A stretch of 64,000 nt of DNA from Peristeroidobacter agariperforans (GTDB taxonomy: Bacteria > Pseudomonadota > Gammaproteobacteria > Steroidobacterales > Steroidobacteraceae): assembly GCF_004138335.1 (NCBI RefSeq), contig NZ_RYFW01000001.1, positions 2,625,244 through 2,689,243 on the forward strand. Reading direction: 5' to 3'. Below the pieces are notes generated by a model, which did no database searches, had not been told where the DNA came from, and was given only the letters and a program-made list of their open reading frames with translations. Shown here piece by piece: positions 47,220 to 57,413 of this stretch. The position numbers and the translations under genes were made by a program. Within the stretch, counting starts at the first letter, position 1. Every line of letters begins with the position of its first letter.

Positions 47220-49061
47220 ATGCCGATCCGTGTCCTGCCCGAGCAACTCATCCACCAGATCGCCGCCGGCGAGGTGATCGAACGGCCCGCCTCGGTGCTC
47301 AAGGAGTTGATCGAGAACAGTCTCGATGCCGGCGCCAAACGGGTGGATATCGAGATCGAGGAGGGTGGGGCAAAGTTGTGCCGCGTCCGGGACGACGGCT
47401 GCGGCATCGAGCGTGAGGAACTGGCGCTCGCCCTGTCGCGACATGCGACCAGCAAGATTGCCAGCATCGACGATCTCGAACGGGTCGGCACGCTGGGCTT
47501 TCGTGGCGAAGCGCTGCCCAGTATCGCGTCGGTGTCGCGCACGAAGATCACCTCGCGCAGTGCGAATCACTCCGTCGGTTACAGCGTCAGTTCCGACAAC
47601 GGCCTGCTGAGCGAGCTGGAGCCGGCGCCGCATTCGATCGGCACGACTGTCGAAGTGCGCGATCTGTTCTTCAACGTGCCGGCACGCCGCAAGTTTCTGC
47701 GGGCGGAGCGCACCGAAACTCAGCACATCGCGCGCATGGTCGAGCGGCTTGCGCTATCGAAGTTCGAGACGGCGTTTTCGTTGTCTGCGGCCCGTAAATC
47801 GTTGGGCGATTTCCCGGCGGCGAGGTCGCAACTCGAGCGCGAGCGTCGCGTGGCGCAGATCGTCGGCGACGAGTTCATGGCGAACGCCATGTATGTCGAG
47901 CACGAGTCGTCCGGCTGCAAGCTCACCGGCTGGCTGTGTCAGCCGACTTACGCCAGAGCGCAGCCCGACCTGCAACATTTCTATTTGAACGGCCGCATGC
48001 TGCGCGATCGTTTGATCAGCAGCGCCATTCGGCTCGGTTACCGGGATGTGATGTTTCATGGCCGGCATCCGGCCTTCGTGCTGTTCATGGAGATCGATCC
48101 GCGACAGGTCGATGTGAACGCGCACCCGGCGAAGCTGGAAGTGCGCTTCCGCGACGGTCGGCACATTCATAACTTCCTGTTCAAGACGGTCGAGCGAGTG
48201 TTGCGGGAAACGTATGCGGGCGCGGCCAGCGCTGCGCCTCCGCCGACCGATGCGAATCACCTCGTGCCGACGAGCGAGGCCGTGTCGATGTGGCCGATGC
48301 GTGGCCCGAATCAAGCGACGCTTGGCCTGCGCGTGTCCGAGCCCCCGCCGCCAGCCTATTTTCGCCAGCCGTCGGCGGCGTATCCCTCGCCGCCTGCATT
48401 CGAAAGAACGAGTGCCGCACCCGCGGCGATGGGCGCCGTCGACATGGAAATGCCGGCGGTCGAATCGCATCCCGAAACACCGCCGCTCGGATTTGCGCTC
48501 GCGCAGTTGCACGGCATCTACATTCTTTCGCAAGCGCCCGATGGTTTGATCCTGGTGGACATGCACGCCGCTCACGAACGCACGACGTACGAGCGCATGA
48601 AAGCGGCGCTCGCAAACGGCGGCGTGGCAAGCCAGCCCCTGCTCGTGCCGTTGTCTGTTTCAGTCGCGGCTTCGGAAGCGGATGTATTGGAAGAACATGC
48701 GCCGGCGTTGAATCGGCTCGGCCTCGATGTCATGCGCTCCGGTCCCACGAGCGTGCAGATCCGTGCGGTGCCGGCGTTCCTTGCACAGAAAGATCTGGAT
48801 GAGTTGTTGCGACGGATCAGTGCGGACTTGTCTGCCGATGGTTCGACGCGCGGCATCGAAGAGGCGATCAACGAAGTGCTGGGCACGGTCGCTTGTCATG
48901 GCGCCGTGCGCGCGCATCGCAATCTCACCGTGCCCGAAATGAATGCATTGTTGCGCGAGATGGAACGCACCGTGCGCAGCGATCAATGCAATCATGGCCG
49001 TCCGACCTGGACGTATGTGAGCCTGGGTGACCTGGATCGAATGTTTCTTCGAGGACGATGA
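47220..49061 (+). CDS. mutL: DNA mismatch repair protein MutL
   Basis: 613 aa starting at the conserved MPIRVLPEQLIHQIAAGEVI-type N-terminus. GHKL ATPase: catalytic E29 and N33, DDGCGI and GTLGFRGEALPSI. A disordered linker (about 330-420) leads to the C-terminal dimerisation domain. That domain carries the endonuclease motif D447-MHA-X2-E-X4-E and the downstream ACHGAVRAH and CNHGRPTW metal-site motifs, so it should nick DNA itself, as in organisms without MutH. No Shine-Dalgarno precedes the ATG; the heptamer array occupies that place. The last four bases overlap miaA. Confidence 0.96.
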   Translation: MPIRVLPEQLIHQIAAGEVIERPASVLKELIENSLDAGAKRVDIEIEEGGAKLCRVRDDGCGIEREELALALSRHATSKIASIDDLERVGTLGFRGEALPSIASVSRTKITSRSANHSVGYSVSSDNGLLSELEPAPHSIGTTVEVRDLFFNVPARRKFLRAERTETQHIARMVERLALSKFETAFSLSAARKSLGDFPAARSQLERERRVAQIVGDEFMANAMYVEHESSGCKLTGWLCQPTYARAQPDLQHFYLNGRMLRDRLISSAIRLGYRDVMFHGRHPAFVLFMEIDPRQVDVNAHPAKLEVRFRDGRHIHNFLFKTVERVLRETYAGAASAAPPPTDANHLVPTSEAVSMWPMRGPNQATLGLRVSEPPPPAYFRQPSAAYPSPPAFERTSAAPAAMGAVDMEMPAVESHPETPPLGFALAQLHGIYILSQAPDGLILVDMHAAHERTTYERMKAALANGGVASQPLLVPLSVSVAASEADVLEEHAPALNRLGLDVMRSGPTSVQIRAVPAFLAQKDLDELLRRISADLSADGSTRGIEEAINEVLGTVACHGAVRAHRNLTVPEMNALLREMERTVRSDQCNHGRPTWTYVSLGDLDRMFLRGR

Positions 49062-50011
49062 GCGCGACCCCGCAAGCCACTCCGATTCCGCTCATCATGG
49101 GCCCGACCGGCGCGGGCAAGACCGATCTGGCGCTGCGTCTCGCCGCCCGCTATCCGATCGAGATCGTCAGCGTCGATTCGGCGCTGGTCTATCGCGGCAT
49201 GGACATCGGTACGGGCAAGCCCTCGCGCGAGGAATTGGAACGTTTCCCGCATCACCTGGTCGATATCCTCGATCCGTCGCAGCCGTATTCGGCGGGACAG
49301 TTCGTACGTGACGCACTGCATGCAATTGGAGACATCCGCAAGCGAGGCAACTTGCCGGTGCTGGTAGGCGGCACGATGTTGTATTTCCGTGCGCTTCGTC
49401 GCGGCCTCGCAGAAATGCCGCAAGCCGATCCCGGCGTACGACAGCAAATTGACGCCGAAGCCGCGCGCTCTGGCTGGCCAGCGCTACACGCGCAGCTTGC
49501 AGCGCTGGATCCAACGACCGCACAGCGAATCCAACCGAACGATGGACAACGAATACAACGGGCGCTCGAAGTCCACCGGCTGACCGGGAAAACGCTAAGC
49601 GAGCTGCACGCACAGACCCGGCCGGCCGATCCCACGATGAAGTTCGCTGCATTCGCCTGGGCGCCGAGCGATCGCGAACGGCTTTACCAGGCGATCGAGC
49701 GGCGCTTCGAACGCATGATGCAGGCGGGCTTCCTGGATGAGGTGAGACGGCTGCAACAGCGCGGCGACCTGCACGCCGACTTGCCCGCGATCCGGTCCGT
49801 CGGTTATCGGCAACTCTGGGAACATTTGTGCGGCAGGGAGGCTTTACCTGCTTCGGTGCAGCGCGCGATTTTCGCGACTCGACAGCTGGCGCGGCGACAA
49901 TTGATCTGGTTACGGGCCGAAGATGATATGCAATGGTGTGATGCCCTTGATTCCACCGCAGCCGACCCGATAGAGAATGCCGTCGCTACATTTGTTCGTG
50001 GCATGGTGTGA
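49058..50011 (+). CDS. miaA: tRNA dimethylallyltransferase
   Basis: 317 aa. Transfers dimethylallyl to A37 of tRNAs reading UNN codons. P-loop GPTGAGKTDLA, the SVDSALVYRGMDIGTGKP substrate segment, LVGGTMLYFRAL and the C-terminal QLARRQLIWLR. Normal length. ATG overlaps the mutL stop (ATGA). Confidence 0.96.
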   Translation: MSATPQATPIPLIMGPTGAGKTDLALRLAARYPIEIVSVDSALVYRGMDIGTGKPSREELERFPHHLVDILDPSQPYSAGQFVRDALHAIGDIRKRGNLPVLVGGTMLYFRALRRGLAEMPQADPGVRQQIDAEAARSGWPALHAQLAALDPTTAQRIQPNDGQRIQRALEVHRLTGKTLSELHAQTRPADPTMKFAAFAWAPSDRERLYQAIERRFERMMQAGFLDEVRRLQQRGDLHADLPAIRSVGYRQLWEHLCGREALPASVQRAIFATRQLARRQLIWLRAEDDMQWCDALDSTAADPIENAVATFVRGMV

Positions 50012-50101
50012 TGAAACCTGCTTGAGTGTGATGAGCGTTGTGGGCGGGCACAGCGGTTCACTCATGACACTGATGCAGCTGCGTATTGAATCAAAGGCAG
50101 C

Positions 50102-50129
50102 TTCGACGGGAACATCGCTGTGCTAAACT
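50102..50129 (+). promoter_or_regulatory. Weak candidate promoter upstream of hfq
   Basis: In the 231-bp gap before hfq, TAAACT (50124-50129) looks like a -10 box. TTCGAC (50102-50107) is 16 bp upstream but matches the -35 consensus poorly. It would leave a leader of about 105 nt. hfq in E. coli has promoters in the preceding genes, so the true start may lie elsewhere. Confidence 0.25.
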
Positions 50130-50242
50130 GCGGCATCGCAGCGGTTACCGGATGGTGCCCGTAGGCTGTCGCTCAGCTGCAGGGAAGCGGCATTAGTCGG
50201 CAAAGCTCAACCAAAGAATTCGAAGGCATAACAAGGAGATAA

Positions 50243-50503
50243 ATGATGGCCAGAGGGCAATCATTACAGGATCCGTTCCTGAACACATTGCGCAAGGAGC
50301 GCGTCCCGGTCTCCATTTACCTGGTGAACGGTATCAAACTACAAGGTCAGATCGACTCGTTCGATCAGTTCGTCGTCTTGCTGAAGAACAGTGTCAGCCA
50401 GATGGTCTACAAGCACGCGATTTCCACAGTCGTTCCGGCGCGGGCCATCCGCTTGCCGACGAGCGAAGAAGAAGGCGCGGAGTCAGTAGCTGCCAGCGAG
50501 TGA
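50243..50503 (+). CDS. hfq: RNA chaperone Hfq
   Basis: 86 aa. Sm-like hexamer that joins small RNAs to mRNAs. Sm1 motif [21 protein letters not shown] region and Sm2 YKHAIST are nearly identical to E. coli Hfq (quoted in pieces). The C-terminal tail is short and acidic ([12 protein letters not shown]). A strong AAGGAGAT ribosome site at 50233-50240 precedes two consecutive ATGs; the second (50246) gives the usual MARGQSLQD start. Confidence 0.98.
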   Translation: MMARGQSLQDPFLNTLRKERVPVSIYLVNGIKLQGQIDSFDQFVVLLKNSVSQMVYKHAISTVVPARAIRLPTSEEEGAESVAASE

Positions 50504-50521
50504 GACTGACCGTGGAGTTCG

Positions 50522-51805
50522 TTGTTGTTTGAACGTCCTCGCAGCGGCGAACGTGCGCTCCTGGTCCGTATCGGACTGGGAGGTCCCCCCGGTAAGGATG
50601 AGCTGAGTGAGTTCGAGGCGCTGGCGCGTTCGGCCGGCGCCGAAGTACTCGCCGTCATCACCGGCACTCGCAAGGTGCCGGATCCCCGGTTGTTCATTGG
50701 CAGCGGCAAAGCCGAAGAGATTCGCTCGCGAGTGCAAGAGCTCGGTGCGGACCTGGTCGTGTTCGATCACGGTCTGTCGCCCAGCCAGGAACGCAATCTC
50801 GAAGCCCTGATGCAGTGTCGAGTGCTCGATCGCACCGGACTGATCCTGGACATCTTCGCGCAACGCGCCCGCAGCTTCGAAGGCCAACTGCAGGTCGAGC
50901 TGGCGCAGCTCAAACACATCGCCACCCGACTGGTGCGAGGCTGGACCCACCTGGAGCGTCAAAAGGGTGGTATCGGTCTGCGCGGCCCTGGTGAAACCCA
51001 GCTCGAAACCGACCGCCGCTTGCTCGCGGCGCGCATTCGCACGCTCAACTCACGTCTGGACAAGGTGCTTACGCAGCGTGCGACCACGCGTCGCGAACGC
51101 AAGCGGGCGGAAATACCGACCGTTGCCCTGGTGGGTTACACCAACGCGGGCAAGTCCACTCTATTTAATAGGCTGACGGGGGCGGGCGCCTACGCAGCCG
51201 ATCAATTGTTCGCGACGCTCGATCCGACGGTGCGTCGGTTGGAGCTGCCGGATGCGCGTTTCGCGTTGCTCGCCGATACCGTCGGTTTCGTTCGCGACCT
51301 GCCGCACGAACTGGTGGCGGCATTCCGTTCGACGTTGCAGGAGGCGCGCGAGTCGACGCTGCTGCTTCACGTCATCGACGCCGCCGATCCCAATCGCAGC
51401 GAGCGCATTGCCCAGGTCAACCAGGTGTTGAGCGAAGTTGGTGCAGGCGACCTGCCGCAGATTGAGGTCTTCAACAAAGCTGACCTGATCGGTGAGACCG
51501 TGCATGTGGAGCGGGGCGAGAACGGCGGGGCCCGTCGGGTCTGGCTGTCGGCCCAGACCGGCGACGGCACCCAATTGCTGATCGATGCCATCGGCGAATT
51601 CCTGGGACCGGAACTGGTGCACCGGCATGTCGTGCTCAAACCTGAGGAGGGGCGAGCGCGTGCGCGCTTCTTTGCGGCTGGGGCCGTGCTGGCCGAACAG
51701 GCCTTGCCCAGTGGTGCGGTGGACCTCGAAGTGTCCATGCCCCGGCGGGCGTTCGAGCACCTGTGCCGCTCCGAAGGGTTGCCGGAAGCTCTGGCGGAGG
51801 GTTAA
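50522..51805 (+). CDS. hflX: Ribosome-associated GTPase HflX
   Basis: 427 aa with a TTG start. TTG at 50522 or 50525 both fit; GGAG at 50514-50517 suits the second better. Binds the 50S subunit and rescues stalled ribosomes. The N-terminal domain has GSGKAEEIRSRVQEL, the helical arm RGPGETQLETDRRLL, and the G domain GYTNAGKSTLFN, DTVGFVRDLPH and NKAD. It lies 18 bp after hfq. Confidence 0.95.
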   Translation: MLFERPRSGERALLVRIGLGGPPGKDELSEFEALARSAGAEVLAVITGTRKVPDPRLFIGSGKAEEIRSRVQELGADLVVFDHGLSPSQERNLEALMQCRVLDRTGLILDIFAQRARSFEGQLQVELAQLKHIATRLVRGWTHLERQKGGIGLRGPGETQLETDRRLLAARIRTLNSRLDKVLTQRATTRRERKRAEIPTVALVGYTNAGKSTLFNRLTGAGAYAADQLFATLDPTVRRLELPDARFALLADTVGFVRDLPHELVAAFRSTLQEARESTLLLHVIDAADPNRSERIAQVNQVLSEVGAGDLPQIEVFNKADLIGETVHVERGENGGARRVWLSAQTGDGTQLLIDAIGEFLGPELVHRHVVLKPEEGRARARFFAAGAVLAEQALPSGAVDLEVSMPRRAFEHLCRSEGLPEALAEG

Positions 51806-51932
51806 AAGCTTGTAACCTTCGGGGGCGATTCCTAAAATCGCTCGTTTCGGGTTCGGCCAGCGCAACTCGCCGGTGCGACTTCCAAGACCTCCCATAAATC
51901 CTTAGTTCTCAGACACAAAGTCATCCAAAACC

Positions 51933-53093
51933 ATGGCGTGGAACGAACCCGGCGGTAACTCCGGTGGCAAGCGCAATCCCTGGGGCGGCGGCAATAAGCC
52001 CGAGCAGGGACCGCCCGATCTGGACGAAGTCCTGCGCAACCTGCAGCGCCGCCTGGCCGGCCTGTTCGGCGGCGGCAGTGGCGGCAATCGCACCTTAGGC
52101 GGCGCGGGCCCGGGCCGAGGTTTCGGCATCGGCACGATCGTGCTGGTGCTGGCGGCCATTTGGGCCTTCAGCGGCCTGTACACGGTCGACGCTGCCGAAC
52201 GCGGTGTCATCCTGCGTTTCGGCAAGCACGTCGCGACCACCATGCCCGGCCTGCGCTGGCACCTGCCCTGGCCGATCGAGACCAAGCAGATCGTCAATAT
52301 CCAAACCATCGAGAGCTTCAGCGAGCAGACCCGCATGCTGACCTCGGACGAAAACATGGTGGATATCAACATGGAAGTGCAGTTCCGCCGGGCGAGCCCG
52401 CTGGACTATGCCTTCAACGTCAACGACCCTGAGCAGACGCTGAAGGAAGTCAGCGAAAGCGCGATCCGCGAGATCATCGGCCGCAGCAAGCTGGATGGCG
52501 TGCTCGAGAGCGGTCGTCAGGAAATCGTGGCCCGCACCAAGGAGCTGATCCAGCGCACGCTGGATGCTTACAAAGTCGGCCTGGAAATCACCGCGGTGAA
52601 CCTGCAGGACGTGAAGGTGCCGAACGAAGTGGCACCCGCCCAGCAGGATGCGATCAAAGCGCGTGAAGACCGCGACCGCCTATCGCTGGCTGCGCAGGCT
52701 TATTCGAACGACTTGATTCCACGTGCTCGCGGCGCCGCCGTGCGAGCGGTGCAGGAAGCGCAAGCGTATCGCGCGCAAAAAATCTCGAAGGCCGAAGGTG
52801 AGGCCGAGCGCTTCACCGCGCTGCTGACCGAGTACGAGCGTGCTCCGGCCGTGACCCGCGAGCGCCTGTATCTTGAAACAGTCGAGAACGTACTCGCTTC
52901 CAGCAAGAAGGTGGTGCTCGATACTCAGGGTGGCGCCGGCAACCTGGTCTATCTGCCCATCGACAAGCTGCTCGAACAGAACCGTCGCGCACCCCGCGTG
53001 ACCACGACCGAACCCAGCATGACTGTGGAAAGCACCGACTCCAGTGACGCCACCAGCGTCTCCGGCGATCGCCGTACGCGAGGGACCCGCTAA
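51933..53093 (+). CDS. hflK: FtsH protease modulator HflK
   Basis: 386 aa. Gly-rich cytosolic N-terminus (to about 60), one TM helix (about 70-88), then a periplasmic SPFH/band-7 domain beginning VDAAERGVILRFGKHV, and a coiled C-terminal part (AEGEAERFTALLTEYE). It assembles with HflC into the large ring around FtsH and limits membrane-protein degradation. Its stop overlaps the hflC ATG. Confidence 0.96.
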   Translation: MAWNEPGGNSGGKRNPWGGGNKPEQGPPDLDEVLRNLQRRLAGLFGGGSGGNRTLGGAGPGRGFGIGTIVLVLAAIWAFSGLYTVDAAERGVILRFGKHVATTMPGLRWHLPWPIETKQIVNIQTIESFSEQTRMLTSDENMVDINMEVQFRRASPLDYAFNVNDPEQTLKEVSESAIREIIGRSKLDGVLESGRQEIVARTKELIQRTLDAYKVGLEITAVNLQDVKVPNEVAPAQQDAIKAREDRDRLSLAAQAYSNDLIPRARGAAVRAVQEAQAYRAQKISKAEGEAERFTALLTEYERAPAVTRERLYLETVENVLASSKKVVLDTQGGAGNLVYLPIDKLLEQNRRAPRVTTTEPSMTVESTDSSDATSVSGDRRTRGTR

Positions 53094-53965
53094 TGGCCGG
53101 CCGCGGATTTCTGATTCTGATTCTGGCGGCAGTGGTGGCCTTCGTGGTTGCCATGTCGACCTTCACCGTGCGCGAGACGGAACTGGCGATCAAGTTCCGC
53201 TTCGGCGAGATCGTGCGCGCCGACTACGCGCCGGGCCTGCATTTCATGGTCCCGATGGTCAACAACATCCGCAAGTTCGAGCGTCGCATCGACACCAAGA
53301 ACTATCCGTCGGAGCAGTTCCTGACCAGCGAAGGCAAGATCCTGCGCATCGACTTCTATATCAAGTGGCGCATCGCCGACGTCTCGACTTACTACCAGGC
53401 GACTTCGGGCGGCGACCGGGAAATCGCTGCGGGCCGTCTGGGCAGCATCGTGAAGGACGGCATCAAGGGCGTGATCGCCCGTCGCACCATTCAACAAGTC
53501 GTGGCGGCCGAGCGCGCCGAGTTCACCGGCGAAATCCTCAAGCTGGCCGAAGAGAGCACCAAGGGGCTCGGTCTGCAGCTGGTCGACGTGCGCGTGAAGA
53601 AGATCGATCTGCCCGAGGAAGTGAGCGAATCGGTGTTCAGCCGCATGCGCCAGGACTTCGATCGCCAGGCCAAGCGCCTGCGCGCCGAAGGTGAGGAAAA
53701 CGCCGAGAAGCTGCGCTCCGAAGCTGACCGTCAGCGTACCGAGATCCTTGCGGAAGCCTACCGCGAGTCGGAAATCATCAAGGGCGAAGGCGACGCGAAG
53801 TCGGCAGACATCTATGCTCGGGCCTACAATCGCAACGCCGAGTTCTATTCGTTCCACCGCAGCCTGCAGGCCTATCGGCTGGCCATCGGCACCGACAACG
53901 ACGTGCTGGTGATTTCGCCGGACAGCGAGTTCTTCAAGTACTTGAATCGCTCGAACAGGCGCTGA
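53093..53965 (+). CDS. hflC: FtsH protease modulator HflC
   Basis: 290 aa. N-terminal TM helix (about 5-22), then the SPFH domain VRETELAIKFRFGEIV and the helical end RAEGEENAEKLRSEADRQR. Partner of HflK. The ATG uses the last base of hflK's TAA (TAATG overlap). Confidence 0.96.
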   Translation: MAGRGFLILILAAVVAFVVAMSTFTVRETELAIKFRFGEIVRADYAPGLHFMVPMVNNIRKFERRIDTKNYPSEQFLTSEGKILRIDFYIKWRIADVSTYYQATSGGDREIAAGRLGSIVKDGIKGVIARRTIQQVVAAERAEFTGEILKLAEESTKGLGLQLVDVRVKKIDLPEEVSESVFSRMRQDFDRQAKRLRAEGEENAEKLRSEADRQRTEILAEAYRESEIIKGEGDAKSADIYARAYNRNAEFYSFHRSLQAYRLAIGTDNDVLVISPDSEFFKYLNRSNRR

Positions 53966-55489
<1,524 letters not shown>

Positions 55490-55499
55490 TGCTTCTCTG

Positions 55500-55526
55500 G
55501 AGCGCTGGCCATGCCGGGCAGCGCTC
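55500..55526 (+). terminator. Hairpin downstream of purA
   Basis: An 8-bp perfect stem, GAGCGCTG with CAGCGCTC, around an 11-nt loop, 11 bases after the purA stop. It is followed by AAATCTCTG rather than a T-run. Confidence 0.4.
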
Positions 55527-55547
55527 AAATCTCTGTCAGAAAAGACT

Positions 55548-55570
55548 CGCGCGTAACTGGTTTACGCGCG
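55548..55570 (+). terminator. Second hairpin between purA and the BON-domain gene
   Basis: A 9-bp perfect stem (55548-55556 with 55562-55570) with a 5-nt loop, followed by GCTTTCGCG. With the previous hairpin it probably separates the purA transcript from the accessory block. Confidence 0.45.
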
Positions 55571-55660
55571 GCTTTCGCGTGCGCGCGACACTCGGAACTC
55601 CCGATGCCATGAGGAATTGTTTCGGCACCCCGCGATCAATTCTTTGCTGAGGAGACGACA

Positions 55661-56875
55661 ATGGCTTACAGCAATTACCGAGGTGACTGGGATCAACATC
55701 GCAACGAGCGTTCGCGCTCGCGCGATTGGGATGAAGATGATTCACGTCGCGCGCGGGAATCGATGGAGCGCGACTACTACGGCAGCGATACGGAAAGAGG
55801 CGGCTATGGCAGCAGGCGCTCGGAGCAGGAGGGAGGAGCGCGTTACAACCGCGGCTATGGCCAGGGCGATTACGATCAGGAGTATGGCCAGCGAGAATCC
55901 GGGCAGGGCGCGCGTTACGGCCAGAGCGGACGTTACAGCGAGAGCGGCTACGGACGCGGTCGTGAATATATGGGCCGCGGCCATCACGGCAATGAGACCG
56001 GCGGTTGGCAAGGTCGCGAGGAAGAGCAATGGCGTAATCGCGACGTGCACGGCCAATACGATCGCGAAGCCAATTACGGTGGGTTCAGCAGCAGCGGCAC
56101 TGGCAATTATCGCGGTTACGGCGGCAGCGGCGGCAGTTATCAAGGCGGCCAGGGCCGCTGGGGCGAAGCCGGCACTCAGTACAGCCAGGGCGGCGGTGGC
56201 GGCAGTCAGGGCGATTACAACTATCGCGGCTATGAGCGCAGCCGTTACGGCCAAGGCGGTTTCCAAGGCCAGGGCGGCTACCAAGGTCGAAGCGTTTACG
56301 AAGGGCAGCGGGGCGAGGGTCAGGGACAACGTCAGCCGATGCGCAGCTACGGATCTGGGCGGCCGAGCGGCGGTCGCGCATACGGCGAGTACAGCGGTAC
56401 TCCCAGCGGCTATTTCGGTGATGAGTACAGCAGCCAGGGCGAGGGAATGGACCAATATGGCTCGCAAGGTTCCCAGGGACGTCAGTGGGGCCAGCAGGAA
56501 TACGGCGCGCACCGTGGGCGCGGTCCGCGTGGTTACAAACGCTCGGACGATCGTATTCGCGAAGAAGTGTGCGATTGCCTGACCGACGACGACCGTTTGG
56601 ATGCGAGCAACATCGAGGTCAGCGTCAAGGATGGCGAAGTGACCTTGAGCGGTTCGACCACTTCGCGTAGCGACAAACGTTGGGCCGAGACGCTGGCCGA
56701 ACGGATCTCCGGCGTGAAGGAAGTGCAGAACAGTATCCGCGTGCAGGACCAGCAACGCAGCCAGGCCGGCTCGCAATCATCCCAAAGCGCGAGCGGCAGC
56801 GGCACCACCGGTACCACCGGCCCCGCCACTGCCAGGGGCGGTGATAAGGGCCGGGAATCCAACGTTCAGCATTGA
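55661..56875 (+). CDS. Tyr/Gly/Arg-rich low-complexity protein with a C-terminal BON domain
   Basis: 404 aa preceded by a strong GAGGAG site. Residues 1 to about 294 are disordered low-complexity sequence rich in Gly, Tyr, Arg, Ser, Gln and acidic residues, with about 33 tyrosines by my count, mostly as GY, RY or YG pairs. Residues 295-362 form a BON domain (DDRIREEVCDCLTDDDRLD, EVTLSGSTTS, VKEVQNSIRV). The tail is Ser/Gly/Thr-rich. There is no signal peptide, unlike periplasmic OsmY, so it is probably cytosolic. A short SGYFGDE motif at about 254-260 resembles the WFGD-type motif of other BON-linked stress proteins. Function unknown. Confidence 0.85.
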   Translation: MAYSNYRGDWDQHRNERSRSRDWDEDDSRRARESMERDYYGSDTERGGYGSRRSEQEGGARYNRGYGQGDYDQEYGQRESGQGARYGQSGRYSESGYGRGREYMGRGHHGNETGGWQGREEEQWRNRDVHGQYDREANYGGFSSSGTGNYRGYGGSGGSYQGGQGRWGEAGTQYSQGGGGGSQGDYNYRGYERSRYGQGGFQGQGGYQGRSVYEGQRGEGQGQRQPMRSYGSGRPSGGRAYGEYSGTPSGYFGDEYSSQGEGMDQYGSQGSQGRQWGQQEYGAHRGRGPRGYKRSDDRIREEVCDCLTDDDRLDASNIEVSVKDGEVTLSGSTTSRSDKRWAETLAERISGVKEVQNSIRVQDQQRSQAGSQSSQSASGSGTTGTTGPATARGGDKGRESNVQH

Positions 56876-56881
56876 CCGTGA

Positions 56882-56910
56882 GGGTCGGGGCGTCGCCGGC
56901 GCCCCGACCC
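56882..56910. terminator. Strong hairpin between the BON gene and the copper-protein gene
   Basis: An 11-bp perfect GC stem (56882-56892 with 56900-56910) around a 7-nt loop, 7 bases after the BON stop codon. No T-run follows. It may partly terminate or stabilise the upstream message, and it ends 23 bases before the next start codon. Confidence 0.45.
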
Positions 56911-56933
56911 GTCTCGTTGCGAAGGATCAACTC

Positions 56934-57293
56934 ATGAACACAATCGCCGAGACGCCGGGCGAGCATCCGGTCACGGATATGAAACGATGCATCGAGGACT
57001 GCCTGCGCTGTTCCCGGGTTTGTTTCTCGATGGCCATGAACCATTGCCTGGAGCAGGGCGGTCCGCACGTCGAGCCGGCGCACTTCCGCTTGATGACCAT
57101 CTGTTCGGATCTGTGTCGGGTGACGGCCGACGCCATGCTCGCCAACTTTATTCTTCACGCAGAACTGTGCCGCGCCTGTTCGCGCGTCTGCGAGGAATGC
57201 GCGGCCAGCTGCCGCGACCTGGACGGGATGGAGGAGTGTGTCGACGCCTGCGAACACTGCTCGAAGAGCTGTGCCGCCATGTCGCGACATTGA
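56934..57293 (+). CDS. Cysteine-rich four-helix-bundle copper-binding protein
   Basis: 119 aa from the ATG at 56934, with GAAGGA just upstream. It carries 16 cysteines in CxxC/CxxxC pairs along amphipathic helices (CIEDCLRCSRVC, CRACSRVCEECAASC, CVDACEHCSKSC). This is the pattern of the DUF326/Csp-like cytosolic copper-storage family, whose members fill the bundle core with Cu(I). No signal peptide is seen. It sits between the BON protein and an ABC exporter-type gene. Confidence 0.88.
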   Translation: MNTIAETPGEHPVTDMKRCIEDCLRCSRVCFSMAMNHCLEQGGPHVEPAHFRLMTICSDLCRVTADAMLANFILHAELCRACSRVCEECAASCRDLDGMEECVDACEHCSKSCAAMSRH

Positions 57294-57413
57294 AGTTCGA
57301 CGGGTCTGAAACTCAGCAAAAACCTTAGGCCCGAAGCGTCGACTCGTTCACACTGAGGTACTTAGCTGCACCCTAAAGTGCGTCCCTGGCACTTGAGGTT
57401 ATGTAAGCCAAGC

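Noticed and set aside
55742-56776. Long Ala/Val/Leu-rich frame antisense to the BON protein, and an alternate plus frame at 55617-56582
   Set aside because: Arise from the repetitive codons of the low-complexity gene; no recognisable signal or domain, and the BON frame has the good ribosome site.
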